This document shows positions 33,501-44,247 of a stretch of 64,000 bases of DNA, in pieces. The position numbers and the translations under genes were made by a program. This stretch comes from Diplosphaera chodatii (taxonomy: Eukaryota > Chlorophyta > Trebouxiophyceae > Prasiolales > Stichococcaceae), in the NCBI GenBank assembly GCA_032358165.1, contig JAALGY010000023.1, positions 2,914,001-2,978,000 of the forward strand, in the 5' to 3' direction. The notes under the pieces are model-generated. The model saw only the letters and a program-made list of their open reading frames with translations, searched no databases and was not told the DNA's origin. Every line of letters begins with the position of its first letter. Within the stretch, counting starts at the first letter, position 1.

Positions 33501-34683
33501 CCACTGCTTAGGCTCTTGCAAGTGCAGCGGGCACATCAGTCGAGCGACTGCGACGTGAAGACAGCAAGCGTTGGGACGGCTGGCATGCAGGGGGAGGTGG
33601 AGCCGGGGCAGGTGCACAAGAGCCTGGCGGCCATCCGGGAGCGGCAGTCGGTGCGCTTCATCGACTGGGCGCCCGCCTCGATCCAGGTGCAGCGCCCTGT
33701 GCCCGATTTGGGGTTCCGTATGTTGCGCCCATGCTGCTGCAGCACATCTAGCACTGACGTCAGGTGCGTGCGCCACGGAAGCTGCAACGCTCACACATGA
33801 CGCGCACTGCACGGTGATGGGCACAGCTAGCGTCTGCGGCGAGCGGTCTGGCGCCACTGTGCCTGCATCGTACCGCAAGAGCTGTTGTTTGCTTTCAGCT
33901 TGCCATGGTACTTGCTGCTCCTCTGCTCCTGGCAGAGAATGAATTTGGAAGCATCCCGCAGGTGGCGCTGGCCCGGGCAAGCCCCTATGTGGCCACCCCG
34001 CACCGGGTGAGCGGCCTGATGCTGGCCAACCACACCTCCATCCGCCACCTGCTGGACCGCACCCTGCGCCACTACGACAAGCTCATGGAGCGCAAGGTGG
34101 CCCTCTCCTCTTGACGCCATGCACCTTGGTGATTTGCAAGATTGCACAGCGCCAAGAGCCAAGGCGTGGGCGCTGTTCGAGTGCAGATGTGCGTCAATAT
34201 CGTGTCACACAGGTTGCAATCAGCAGTTGTTGATCATGAACGCGGCTGTGCCGGACGAGCATTGCAGCTCAATCAGTTTTGCATTCACTTGCAGGCATTT
34301 CTGCACGACTACGAGAAGTGGCCGCTGTTCCGCACCGGGGAGGGCCGCCACGCGCAGCAGAACCTGGACGAGTTCGACGACGCGCGGGAGACGGTGGCCA
34401 GCCTGTCGGCAGAGTACCGCGCGGCAGAGCACCGAGACTTCGTGAGTGATCTTGGGGCCTCCTGCGTTTTGAGATCAGTGTTCAGCGCGGCTGCTTGCTG
34501 TGCACGTCTGCACATCGGACAATGCTGCAGGTCTCTGCCAGGTGATGACAATATCAGAGGGAGCTGATGTGTCAATGTGTACGACTGCAGATTGAGCGGT
34601 CGATGCAGAGCAGCGGCCCGGGCAGCGCCACCTCGTCAGCGCCCAGCTCCTCGGCAGTGTCTGATGCCCGGATGCGGCTGTAA
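30522..34683 (+). CDS. TUBG: Gamma-tubulin
   Basis: Minus-end nucleator of microtubules in the gamma-tubulin ring complex at basal bodies or spindle poles. The N-terminus [18 protein letters not shown] is diagnostic for gamma rather than alpha or beta. Exons: 30522-30593, 30705-30761, 30913-31004, 31124-31209, 31357-31422, 31671-31812, 32032-32134, 32359-32491, 32668 to about 32783, 33241-33378, 33591-33686, 33962-34096, 34295-34441 and 34591-34683 (TAA). Landmarks: [26 protein letters not shown], the GTP-binding loop [76 protein letters not shown] and [14 protein letters not shown]. Length is about 490 residues, slightly above the usual 450-475. The 3' end of the exon at 32668 and its junction to 33241 are unresolved (phase does not close); the protein there reads [13 protein letters not shown], which is unusual. 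The C-terminal tail after EHRDF is Ser-rich and specific. Confidence 0.95.
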
Positions 34684-35177
34684 TGCAGGTTTCTGCAGCA
34701 GTTTTGGGCATCAAGGGAGAATCTGTACTCCTTGCATGATTAGAGGCTGAGAGCCAGCGTGCTAGGCCACAACCGTCACTTGGAAGAGCACAACAGCAAC
34801 GACTCATATGGTCGGCAGAGCAGAGCCTGCAGGGTAACACGAGCAGCAAACAATGAGTCAATGACAATACAAGTTGCGGCACTCAGCCGCTCGCTGTAGG
34901 AACAGCGAAGACAATCAGTGTCATATGGTCATCGAAGTTGATGCTTTTGATGAGATGGGCTGGAGGTATGTGTGGGACACTGCGATCTGTCCTGACCTTC
35001 TACCTATGCACCAGCACCATCTGGGCTGCGCATTGTGTCTTCCCCTGTCGTTTGCAATGGGCGTGCTCGCCGCTTATTGAGGTGTCCCCTCAATTGTGGC
35101 TTCGTCTTTGGTCATGCTGCTGTCACGCCGGCCAGGAATACTGATGTGCTAAAAGGTCGGCTGCTGCACTCCTCTCA
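34684..35177. other. Convergent 3' intergenic region
   Basis: 494 bp between gamma-tubulin (+) and the CAP gene (-), tail to tail. It holds two 3' UTRs. The only TGTAA on the + strand overlaps the gamma-tubulin stop itself (34678-34682). No gene seen. Confidence 0.5.
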
Positions 35178-37549
35178 TTAGTTCAGCGGCATCACGTTGG
35201 CAGTGAAGTATGCCGGTAAGGCAACGTTGCCTTGCGGGAAGTACTGGCAAACGTACATGACAGCATCAATCCCATCGTACCTGCGGGATCAGGAAGGTCC
35301 CATTGGCATCACAGATGTTATGGACAGAACTTTTGGAAGGCATGCATTGCACTGTTTAATTACAAAGACAGCTAGTCAGGAACTGGCCGCCTGGTGGCAG
35401 CAAGGGTGCGTCAAGCAGGGCTCACCCGCTTGGGCACTGTGCTGAAGCGCAGCCAACTGTGGTGGTGCTTGCCCAAACCAATGCACTGCAGGAGAGGAAA
35501 AGCCCTGCATTAGTCTGCAGCAGGCTAGGCAAGTGTGCAGCAAACGCACGCTGTTCACCATGTGATGCAGCACGTTCCGGCGGCTCGTACGCTCACGGAC
35601 ACGAAGCAGCACAGTGTTAAGCAGCGCACCTGAAGTGGCCGGCCGCGGAAGTGTAGCCAGGGTTCTTAAAGTCGTAGCTCTTGATCTGCAGCAGGAGTGC
35701 TGGTCAGCCCAGCAGTCTCCCTTCTGCGACGGTCCGACCAACAGCATGTCACCGACGTGACCTAGTGCCTCAACCTCAGCTCGCCTCACCTCCTCGTAGA
35801 ACCCAAACATCGCATCTGCCCAGCCGTCCGAGAGCACGCGCGGCTGATTCTGCCAGTAGTACCTGCAGCATAGGAGGTCAAAGAATTGACAAAGGATCCG
35901 TACTGTTTCCAACACGGCGGATGCAGGGTGTTTGAGGGGTTGCGCCACTAGCGGTGCGCAGCAATTTCTGTTCGCTCACGCATAGTACAGGTTCTCGCCC
36001 ACTTTAGGCATGTGGCTATGCTCGAACTTGCATCTGCATGGGCAAACAAACACAAATGTGAGGGTCCAAGTTGCAGCCGGAGCCAACACAGACGACGCCT
36101 GCATTCAGGTCGGGCATGCACTGAGACATGCAACTACTGCAGGCCTGCGGGTGCAGTTGGATGCGCAGAGCACCGTCGTCAGGCAGGGGAACTCACCCAT
36201 TGGCCCAGGATTGGGACTGCGCCGCCAGAGTGGCGTTCCAGGCCAGCGGCGGCGTCTTCTGGTGGCGCGCCCTGTACGCGTTGTGCAGCCAGGGCAGCAG
36301 CGCGCTGGTCGCGTTGTTGGGCGACGTGCCCGCCGTGAGCTTCACAGGGGCAGTGGCCTGTACAGCAGACGCCAGCCATCCTGGTTGTGCGCTCACTCTG
36401 GGAGAACCCACCCACACTCCAGCAGTCCACACCGCTCACCAGGTGCAGCCGGCGCCAGTATTGTAGACTCACCGAAGTTTTGGTGGCCGCGGATGGTGCT
36501 GGTGTCGGCGCCCCCGCACGGGCATGCTGCGTGGTCGCCTGTGTCGGCGCCGCGGTGGTGGCCACCACCGTCTTGGGCGCCGGCCTGCGCCAGTATGCTC
36601 ATGAGTGCTGCTGTGGGCCCAACGTGCTGCACACACGACGCAAGGTTGCTGTTCACGTGCGCAACCATTTCAGCAGCACGCTGTCAGATGCTCGCACGTT
36701 GGCGCCGCTTTGGCGGTGGGCTTGGGCGTGGGCTTCGCCGTCGGCTTGGCAGTCGGCTTCGCGGTTGGCTTCTTTGCCGTCGGCTTGGGTGTGAGCTTCG
36801 GAGTTGGCCTTTTGGGTGTGGGCTTTGGTGTGGGCCTGCAGTCACATGCACATGCGCGTCTCAACGTCGGAACTGAGCGACAGCATGCCACGGTGATGCC
36901 GACAGAAGCAACACCCCAGCATAGCAAAGACGCAAGGCTGCACCCAGCAAGACACGGCAGCAGTGACCACACGGGATGTGGTTCACGGCACAGCGGGAGC
37001 GCACTTGGGGGCTGCGGCCACCCGCAGGTTGCTGCCGCGCTGGTCGCCGCCGGGGATGAACTGGGGCACGAACGCAAAAGCTGCAAGAGAGGCAGGCTGC
37101 CGTCAGACGGCATGAAAACACTGCGGCATTTGACGGCTTTGGCTGATGGCCTCGGAAGCGCAGTGGGTGCTGCGCACCCGTCTGCGCGGCGGTGCCCGCC
37201 TGCGCTGCGAGCCGGCGCGGCCAGGCCAGCCAGGGCTTTTCTACATCCACCTCCACCTTAGGGACCTGCGAACAACCGGCCCCCTCAGCCGTGGTTCTAT
37301 GAACATGGCGCAATTGGGGTTGCTACCTGCATATGAGGCCTGCATAAGCTCGGGGAACGGCTCAGCAGCTGAAGACAACCCTCTGTAGCGAAGAAGAATG
37401 GGAGTACATACCCCTGTCTGCGGGATCTTGCCGGCGATCAGGGCTGGAGCGCCCTCTGGCCGCTGCTTAGGAAGCAACAGCTCGACAGCCGTGATCCGGC
37501 CCAGTGCGCAAGCCAGGAGCAATGCCACCAGTACCAAAGCAACCTGCAT
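35178..37549 (-). CDS. Secreted CAP-superfamily (PR-1/SCP-like) protein with a Thr-Pro-Lys linker
   Basis: Ten exons chain in phase to 330 residues. In minus order: 37549-37408, 37080-36987, 36835-36698, 36584-36473, 36357-36197, 36033-35980, 35862-35790, 35685-35630, 35485-35426 and 35280-35178 (TAA). [17 protein letters not shown] is a signal peptide. [18 protein letters not shown] repeat (exon 3) and an APT/PAP-rich exon form a linker to the C-terminal CAP domain. CAP hallmarks in order: [93 protein letters not shown] and CQYFPQGNV. The family's putative active-site His (HNAYR, GHF) and Glu (GENLYY, EE) are present. CAP proteins are extracellular; sterol binding and defence roles are known in other lineages. 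Its role in an alga is unknown. Confidence 0.92.
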
Positions 37550-38395
37550 TTTACTCGGTTGTTCTCAGCATGTGTCACCGCCAGGGCGCACAGTTGCTGT
37601 CTGCAGACTTCAGGCCTGCCGTGAACTTCTGTCGCCGGCAGTACACACAGCGACACTACTGCTGCGGCAAACACAGCGTGCTCGCTATGTTGAGCCTGGA
37701 AGATGAAAAGGGTGGATCAGGCACACCTGTGTGCGTGCCATTGGATCAAGCGCCTTGCGTGAACCTTCGGCACTTCGTCACACCGGGTGGCTGCTGGGGT
37801 CTCCCAAAGATCGTGCACGGCTGCGAGGCAATGCAGGGCGGGCGTGCCGCACGATCTGTGGTTCCTCAAGCACTCATGTGCGTTGGAACGTCGAAGTACC
37901 GGGGCTCGATTCCACCGGGTGTGCTGCACCTCGAAGGATCGATAACGCTGCAGGCGATCTCGTCAACGCGCTGTCTGCCACTGCAGCCGCAGCACCGCCG
38001 GACAAAGGGTGTTATGGCTGTGAGCTATGCCCCAGAGCGTTGCTTGTTGACGCCACAGGGCACACTGGCGCGGGCCAGCGGTTTGTCACGGTGGCGTTGG
38101 CTGGCCCCGGCAGCAGTACAGTGACGTCAGCCTGGGGCACAAAGAGGGGGATGCAGGAAGAGGATGCTCGTCCAAACCCCACAGCGTAGTGAACAGTGTC
38201 ATTGTTGCCTAATACGTGATCTCATGTGTCGACGGTCCCGATCACATATCAGAACCGGCTGCCAGCTTGGACAGCACCTGCTAGCCTGGACAGACTGCAG
38301 AGGCCTATGACCAGTAGCGCTGTTGTTGCTGCACTCTGCATGCGGACGGCTGCCTGACACAATCACAGACTAGACAGCTGTCGTGGGTTTTCAGT
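37550..38395. other. Intergenic region upstream of the CAP gene
   Basis: 846 bp between the CAP gene start and the 3' end of the U-box gene, both on the minus strand. Open frames here have no splice-bounded, protein-like composition, and I see nothing I can name. Confidence 0.45.
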
Positions 38396-41300
38396 CTAGC
38401 CAGGTAGCTGCAGCTGCTGGAGCAGGTTGCGCAAGGCGTGGTTGGGCACCACGCCGCCTGTCCCCGGCGGCAGCGGCTGCCGGCTGAACGGGTCCAGCCC
38501 TGGGTTGCCCCGCAGCCAGGCCTCCAGGGCCTCCCGCTCAAAGCTGTGGCCCCCGGTGCCACACAGCACCGGGTCCCGCATGACCCCACCGCTCAGCGGG
38601 CAGCGCCACCAGTCTGGCTCCGCAGCCGGCGCTGCTGCAGCTGCTGAGTTGTGCGGTGGCAGGGTCTCGGCGCATGGTCTCTCATCAGGCGCAGCAACTG
38701 CTGCTGCCTGCGGCGCTGTGGCAGCGGCACCTGGCCGCGATGCATCCGCCAACAGAGGACTTGCGCGGCAGGGGACCTCCACCTGAGGCTGCGCTGTGCT
38801 GGCGGGCGCTGTGGCGGTGTCGACTGCATTGTTGTTGGTAGCCTGCGCTGTGCTGGGTGGGGCAGCCTCTGGCTGCCGGGACGCCTGCTTGCGGGCGCGC
38901 CTCTTGGCGGCTGCCCTGCTGCGCTGGCTCGGGGCTTCAGCCGGGCGCTCTTCAGCCTGCGAAGCACTATATGTAACTGTCCAAGTGCCACAACTTGAAG
39001 CCGCTGCAAGAGCTGCCGACCAGTGTGCACTCTACGTGTGCTTGGTGCCAAAAGACATTCCAATGACAATATATACCACCTTCCTGGCCACACTCACCAG
39101 CAGCTCCTGCATGGCGCGCTCTGCTGCAGCGACAGCGTCGGCCTCCGCAGCTGCTGCACTGCTGCCGCCTGTCTGGCAGTCGCCCCTGCCACCACCCGAA
39201 AGCGCGGCGGCCACCTTGTGCAGTATCGCCTCCCGCTGCTTGGGCCATCCCGCAGCGAGCTGCGCCGGCGGGCGCAGGCTCCTGCAGCAGAGTTGTGGTG
39301 CTTGGTACATGACAACCTCCGATACCAGCAGGAAGCACAACTGAGAGCAGCAGTGAATGCAAGAACTGTTGAGCTGACCTGATGCTTTGCACGCCCTTCG
39401 CTTCCCAGCCACCATCTTGCAGCAGAGCAGCTCGCGTTGCTGCATTGGCAGCAATGACCGCAGCCAGGAGCTCGCAGATGACGCTGATCCTGTCTATCGT
39501 GATCTTCCAGCACGTAGCGTCGGCCGCCAGCTCTGTAGCAGCCGCCTTTGGCAGCAACGTCAGCGTCTGTGGACATGCCAATGAGCCACAAGCGCTGTCA
39601 GATCTTGATCGCAGATCAGCTGGGGAAGTGTTTCAAATGAGCAGCTTGCATGCTTGAGGCGCACGCCTTGCCGAAGGGAGGGCAGCACGGGAAGCCATGC
39701 TGCCACTGCAGGGTGACAGGAGACACATCCTAGTGGGTTGGAGGGCTCACATGCAGCAGGGTTGGCGCAATACCCCCCTTGGCGAGGCTGCACGCCAGGT
39801 TGGGCGTCATACAGCGCACGGCAACCTGCAGCAGCTTCGTCCCATGGAACCTGATCCAGCACACCAGCTCCAGCCTTGCCCCCGCGGCCTGAGGCGTCGC
39901 ATTGGGCACGGCTGCATGTGCCGCAGCCTCCGCATGTGCGAGCCGGAAGCAGTCGGTGCCGGCCTGCGCAAGCAGCTGCAAGACCGCAGCAGCCCATGGC
40001 CGGCGGCTAGCGGCGCCAGCACAGACATCCTGCAGGGACACCAGCACACTACGGTTCTGGCAACCCAGAACTTGCTTGCACACATGTCAAGCACTGCGTT
40101 CAGCAGCTGCCCTGAAGCGTCAAGGCTGGGACCCAGGAGCTGCAGGCTGAGCAGCACACAGTGCTATGTGATGCAGGGTGCCACCCACCAGCTTGGAGCA
40201 GGGCGCCGACGCCATGATTAGCAGGGCGCGTGCGGCGGCGCACAGCCCTGGCGCAAGGCAGTTGCCGGTGTGGTTGTCGAGGCCCAGGCCGGGACACTTC
40301 GCCCGTACGTTGCGGCACCTGTGTGCTGGCGCCTGCGCCACCCAAGCACAGGCTTGCTGCCTCGCCGCCAGCATGCCATCGCAGGGCAACAGTGGTCAAC
40401 CAGTCACTTGCGGCAGGTGTGCCTTTGCAACAGGCATCGGTGCCATTGGAAGACCGCTCTGCTGATTGGGTGTGCGAAAAGAAGCATACCGCCACAGTTG
40501 CAGTAAGGGCACGTACTGCCTCCAAGCTCACAATGCTGTCGATGTCGATGTGGATGCGGTTTGCAGGACAGCATGCTCCTGTCAGAATCTGCAGCATACA
40601 CAGTTGCACGGCATCCATGATCGTCATGTGGTGCCAGCTACGCTGCAAGCCCTCATGAAATTCAGCAATCTGATCATGCAAATACATCATGAATGCACAT
40701 GCCAACGCTGCTCACCAGAATGATGTTGGCCATGTATTCAGCATTGACATCCGCCAGAAGGGACAACTGCAGGGAATGCAAACTGTAATCACATCAACCT
40801 TGCTTCCTTGTTGACCCACAGCCGCAGAATAGACGTCGGTCTGCTTGTACACTGCCGCAACCAGAGCAAGGTTGATGATATTTGGGCGTGTCCTAGTGTA
40901 CTTTGCACAAGTGGGGATGCTGGCTGTTCAAAAGTTCAGAAGGCACGTCAGACCCACAACTGCATGCCATCAGCAGCACGTGCAGCACAGCACAGCACAG
41001 CACGGCTCAGTGAGCTAGCCACGCAGCCTGAACCTTCTTCACGCGATTGAGGCATGAGGACAATGCCGCGTCTTGCACCTGATCGGCAAAGGAGTCCAGA
41101 CCAGGCCAGAAGGGCGGGTGCTGTGCCCCAAAGGCGCAGGACGGCTGCAACAGCTGCCGCTCGTCCGCCGCGAGCCAGGCGGCCACCAGCTGCTGCATGC
41201 GGGACAGCAGCCCCAGCAGCGCGCGAAGATGAGGGTGGCCCCGCTCTGCATTACAGCCAGACACCACAGTGCTCGACACCCCGAGTATAGGGTATTGGTG

Positions 41301-43097
41301 CTCGTTGCTCGGTGCCACTGCAGTGTGCTACGCATGGCTGGCTGCCCAGGCAAGGTGGGCGCTTGGCAGCATGCCAGCCGGGCTGGACACGTCATCCTGC
41401 ACAGGATAGGTATGCACCGCTCTGGTTGGTGCAGCTGCAGCACCTGGCGGTGGCAGGCTGTCCCATGCGGTCAGCACAAGGCCCAGCAGCAGCCCGATGT
41501 GCTGCGGTGTGGCCAGACGGTCAAGGGCGGCGCGCAGAGCTGCAAGCGCAGCGGAATGCAGCGCCTGCAGTCCTGTGGCCAGGTGGCGCCTTTCATCTGC
41601 ACATCGCCACACACTGCGGCTCGCACTGACTGTGCATCAGCTGCAGCACCCAGCAAGGTCTCACACCGCCCAGACCCTAAACCTGACAATGCATCCAAGT
41701 CATGCCAAGTCTGTGCTTCTCCTCAAGGCGTCATCAGGACTTTCACGGGTCACAGCAGGCTTGGAAGCCTGCACCTGCAACACCGCACCCGTGATGTGCC
41801 GCAGTGTGAGATGCAGCTCCCTCAAGCAGCCTGGTATCGGTGGGCCCACGTCATCATCGGGCTGCAGCCCAGCCGCAGCAGCTTGCCCCTCGATTTTGGC
41901 GCACACCAGGAGCTGCAGCAGGTCGTCAACGAATCACCATCTCCTGCTGAGACACATGACAATGCACCAACCAAGCCCTCGCTCCTAAGCACAGCAATGA
42001 CACTCCTTCTCTCATCTGCTTGATGCACCAGCAGATATATAAACCACCTGACAGATCAGTAGTCTGAGGAACTGCCACAGCAGCAGCAAACACGATACAT
42101 TTGGCATACAGTCACCCATCGCATGTCACCTGTCGAACCAGCTGCCCCAGGGCGTCCAGCAGCTGGGCCTCGTTGATGCTGCTGCGTAGCGCTGGCTCCC
42201 GCAGGCACCGCAGCAGGCTTTGCGCAGCCGTTTGCAGGCAGGTCAGGCGGTTCCACAACTCAATGGCTGCATCGCCCACCGAGGTCCGCTGCTGTATGTT
42301 GTGTGACTGCTGCTGGTGCTGGAATGCTGGGGCAAGGTGTGTGCAAAACTTGCGCAGCGTGTCCGCCATCGTACGCAGCAGGCCGGTGCAGTGCGCTGCA
42401 ACCCGCGCCTGCAGCACATCAACAGCACATCTCGACCGAGGCAGATGGTCTGCAAGCGCACAGCTGGCTCCCTCATTTGGGCCGAAGGACATGACAGACT
42501 CAGGTTTTTGGTTTCAACGTCAGGCAAGCCACTCTCGTGCCCTTGCCCACTGGGTCAACAGTAGGGCAAGCTTGACATATATGCTAATGTGGCAAGGTCT
42601 CCCCGCTATACAGTGGCACTCACCTGCTGCTGGCTGCTGAGCAGCTTGCTGGGCTGCGGGGCTTGATCAGACATCATCAGGAGGGCGTGTGTGAGGCGAA
42701 CGGCGTTCAGGACGCGCTGCGGTGAGCCCGGCAGGCCCTGCAGCAGCTCCGCCGCCGCAGCCAGCAGCATATTAGGGCCCAGACGCGCAAAGGCAGCTAA
42801 CAGGCGGTCGCCCATGCCAGCAGGCACCGGGTGGACGATGCCCATGCCATATGTGACCTGCATGAGTCCGTGGCACAGGCAAGCGGCGGCAGCTTGGTCT
42901 GCCGGTTCGAGTGCCTGCGTCCAGCCGGCTCTCTCAATTGCCGCCATAATTGCAGCCGAGCCCCGTGCCAGGCACGCCGCCTCGTGGCGTGGCAGCGCTT
43001 TTGGCTTGTCTCGGCAGCCCAGCCGCTCGGCCAGCTGGATCAGGTCCGCTGCAGCAGTTGCCTTCGTGCTGCCGAATTTTTGCCAATCTGGCTCCAT
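38396..43097 (-). CDS. Helical-repeat (ARM/HEAT-like) protein with C-terminal U-box, putative E3 ubiquitin ligase (may be two genes)
   Basis: The C-terminus (38398-38954) is a U-box: WWRCPLSGGVMRDPVLCGTGGHSFEREALEAWL, then DPFSRQPL, VVPNHALRNLLQQL and TAG. U-boxes recruit E2 enzymes. Upstream on the same strand are exon pieces of Leu/Ala-rich helices, for example 39118-39290 (ending AERAMQELL), about 39410-39545 (LLAAVIAANAATRAALLQDG), 39750-40130, 40200-40400, about 40560-40690 (EFHEGLQRSWHHMTIMD), 40720-40790 (LLADVNAEYMANIIL), 40830-40909, 41030-41250, 41330-41620, 41775-41912, 42128-42495 and 42624-43097 (start MEPDWQKFG). An in-frame stop at 41007-41009 follows the AAWLAH frame, but a donor just before it (RVKK/GTTCAG) can join to the PNIINLALVAAVYKQ exon, so I favour one gene. 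Internal splice phases are only partly resolved. A new gene boundary near 41.0 kb is the alternative. Confidence 0.55.
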
Positions 43098-44247
43098 GCA
43101 GACCAGCAGATGGCGGTGACGCCCTGCGTCGACAGCAGCACTTCCGTTGAACCGACTGGCCGGTGTTGTGTGGCATCACATTCCCCCAGGGTTATGTTTA
43201 TAGATCAAGCAGCATTTGGGTGGCGGTTGAGTTCTCAAAGCCTGCGCACTCTGCACATCGGCTGCACAGGCCTCAGCAGCTGCCAAACGTCGAAAGTCCA
43301 TAGCGCGCCACGCCGCCCTGCCTAGCTGATGCAGCTCGAGATCCTTTGAGAGCTCACAGCCTGCGCCTATCGCAGCCGCTTTTGAGATACGTCGCCGCAG
43401 CATGCGTGGTGCAGCTCGCTGTCCATTGCGCGCACATATATGCCTTGCCACGCAACGCTCTCGCATGCTCACCGTGATCAGAGATCGGCGCAGGCGGGAT
43501 GCTGTGGATCGAAGCTCCAAACGATCAGAGTGTGTGTCATGGCGCCTGGGCCATGCGTGGAGTTTCGAAGTTTCACGAAGTGATGGCTGTACACGATGCA
43601 AGCGTTGCGCAATCTCAGATTGGATCGCATTTAGTCTGCAAAGTGCAGAGTTTGTGGTCCACGTCTGTGGCAAGAGTTATGCAGCAGAAGCTTGTCAGCA
43701 TCGGGCGTGAGTCATGCGTGCTGGATCAAAAGAACTCGAAGACCGGAATGTGGAATTTTTAACGCTAGCCTCGAGAAGCATCTAGACAGGCGCGGCCAGC
43801 CGAGCGCAGGACTGCAGCCAACGTGCACGCGAGTCGGAAAGTCGCGCTGACGAACGGTTACGTGATTCGCGTTCCATTCTTAGGTTGTAAGGCCGCGAGC
43901 GGGCGACTTGCTCGTTACATTCCGGTCTTAACGACAACTTGCGGGACTGGCAACCGCAGTATTGCCTTGACAGCATGCGATGCGCTATGCACAAGTGCAG
44001 CATCACTGCGATGGGCTTGGAAGGTGAAGCATTTGTGACACAGAACACTTTGAGAGGGGTCAGCATGTGGCTGCAGGATGCAGTAGCACGCAGTGGCAGG
44101 CTGGCAGCAGATGATGGACTCCCTGGTCGCCAGCAGCAGCCATCATACATACACCCAGCAGAGACAGGTTGGTGATGCTGACCTTTGAATGGAAACAGCA
44201 ACCTCACGGACTTGAGGCGGAAGGTAGGGTGCACAGGCATTACAGTG
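43098..44247. other. Intergenic region, no gene recognised
   Basis: 1.15 kb between two minus-strand genes: the upstream region of the helical/U-box gene and the 3' UTR of the J-domain gene. TTACA (minus-strand TGTAA) occurs at 44240-44244, four bases after the J-domain gene's stop, and at 43915-43919, 329 nt after it; the second is the more plausible poly(A) signal. Confidence 0.45.

Noticed and set aside
34678..34682. TGTAA as gamma-tubulin poly(A) signal
   Set aside because: It overlaps the stop codon itself, leaving no normal 3' UTR; probably chance.
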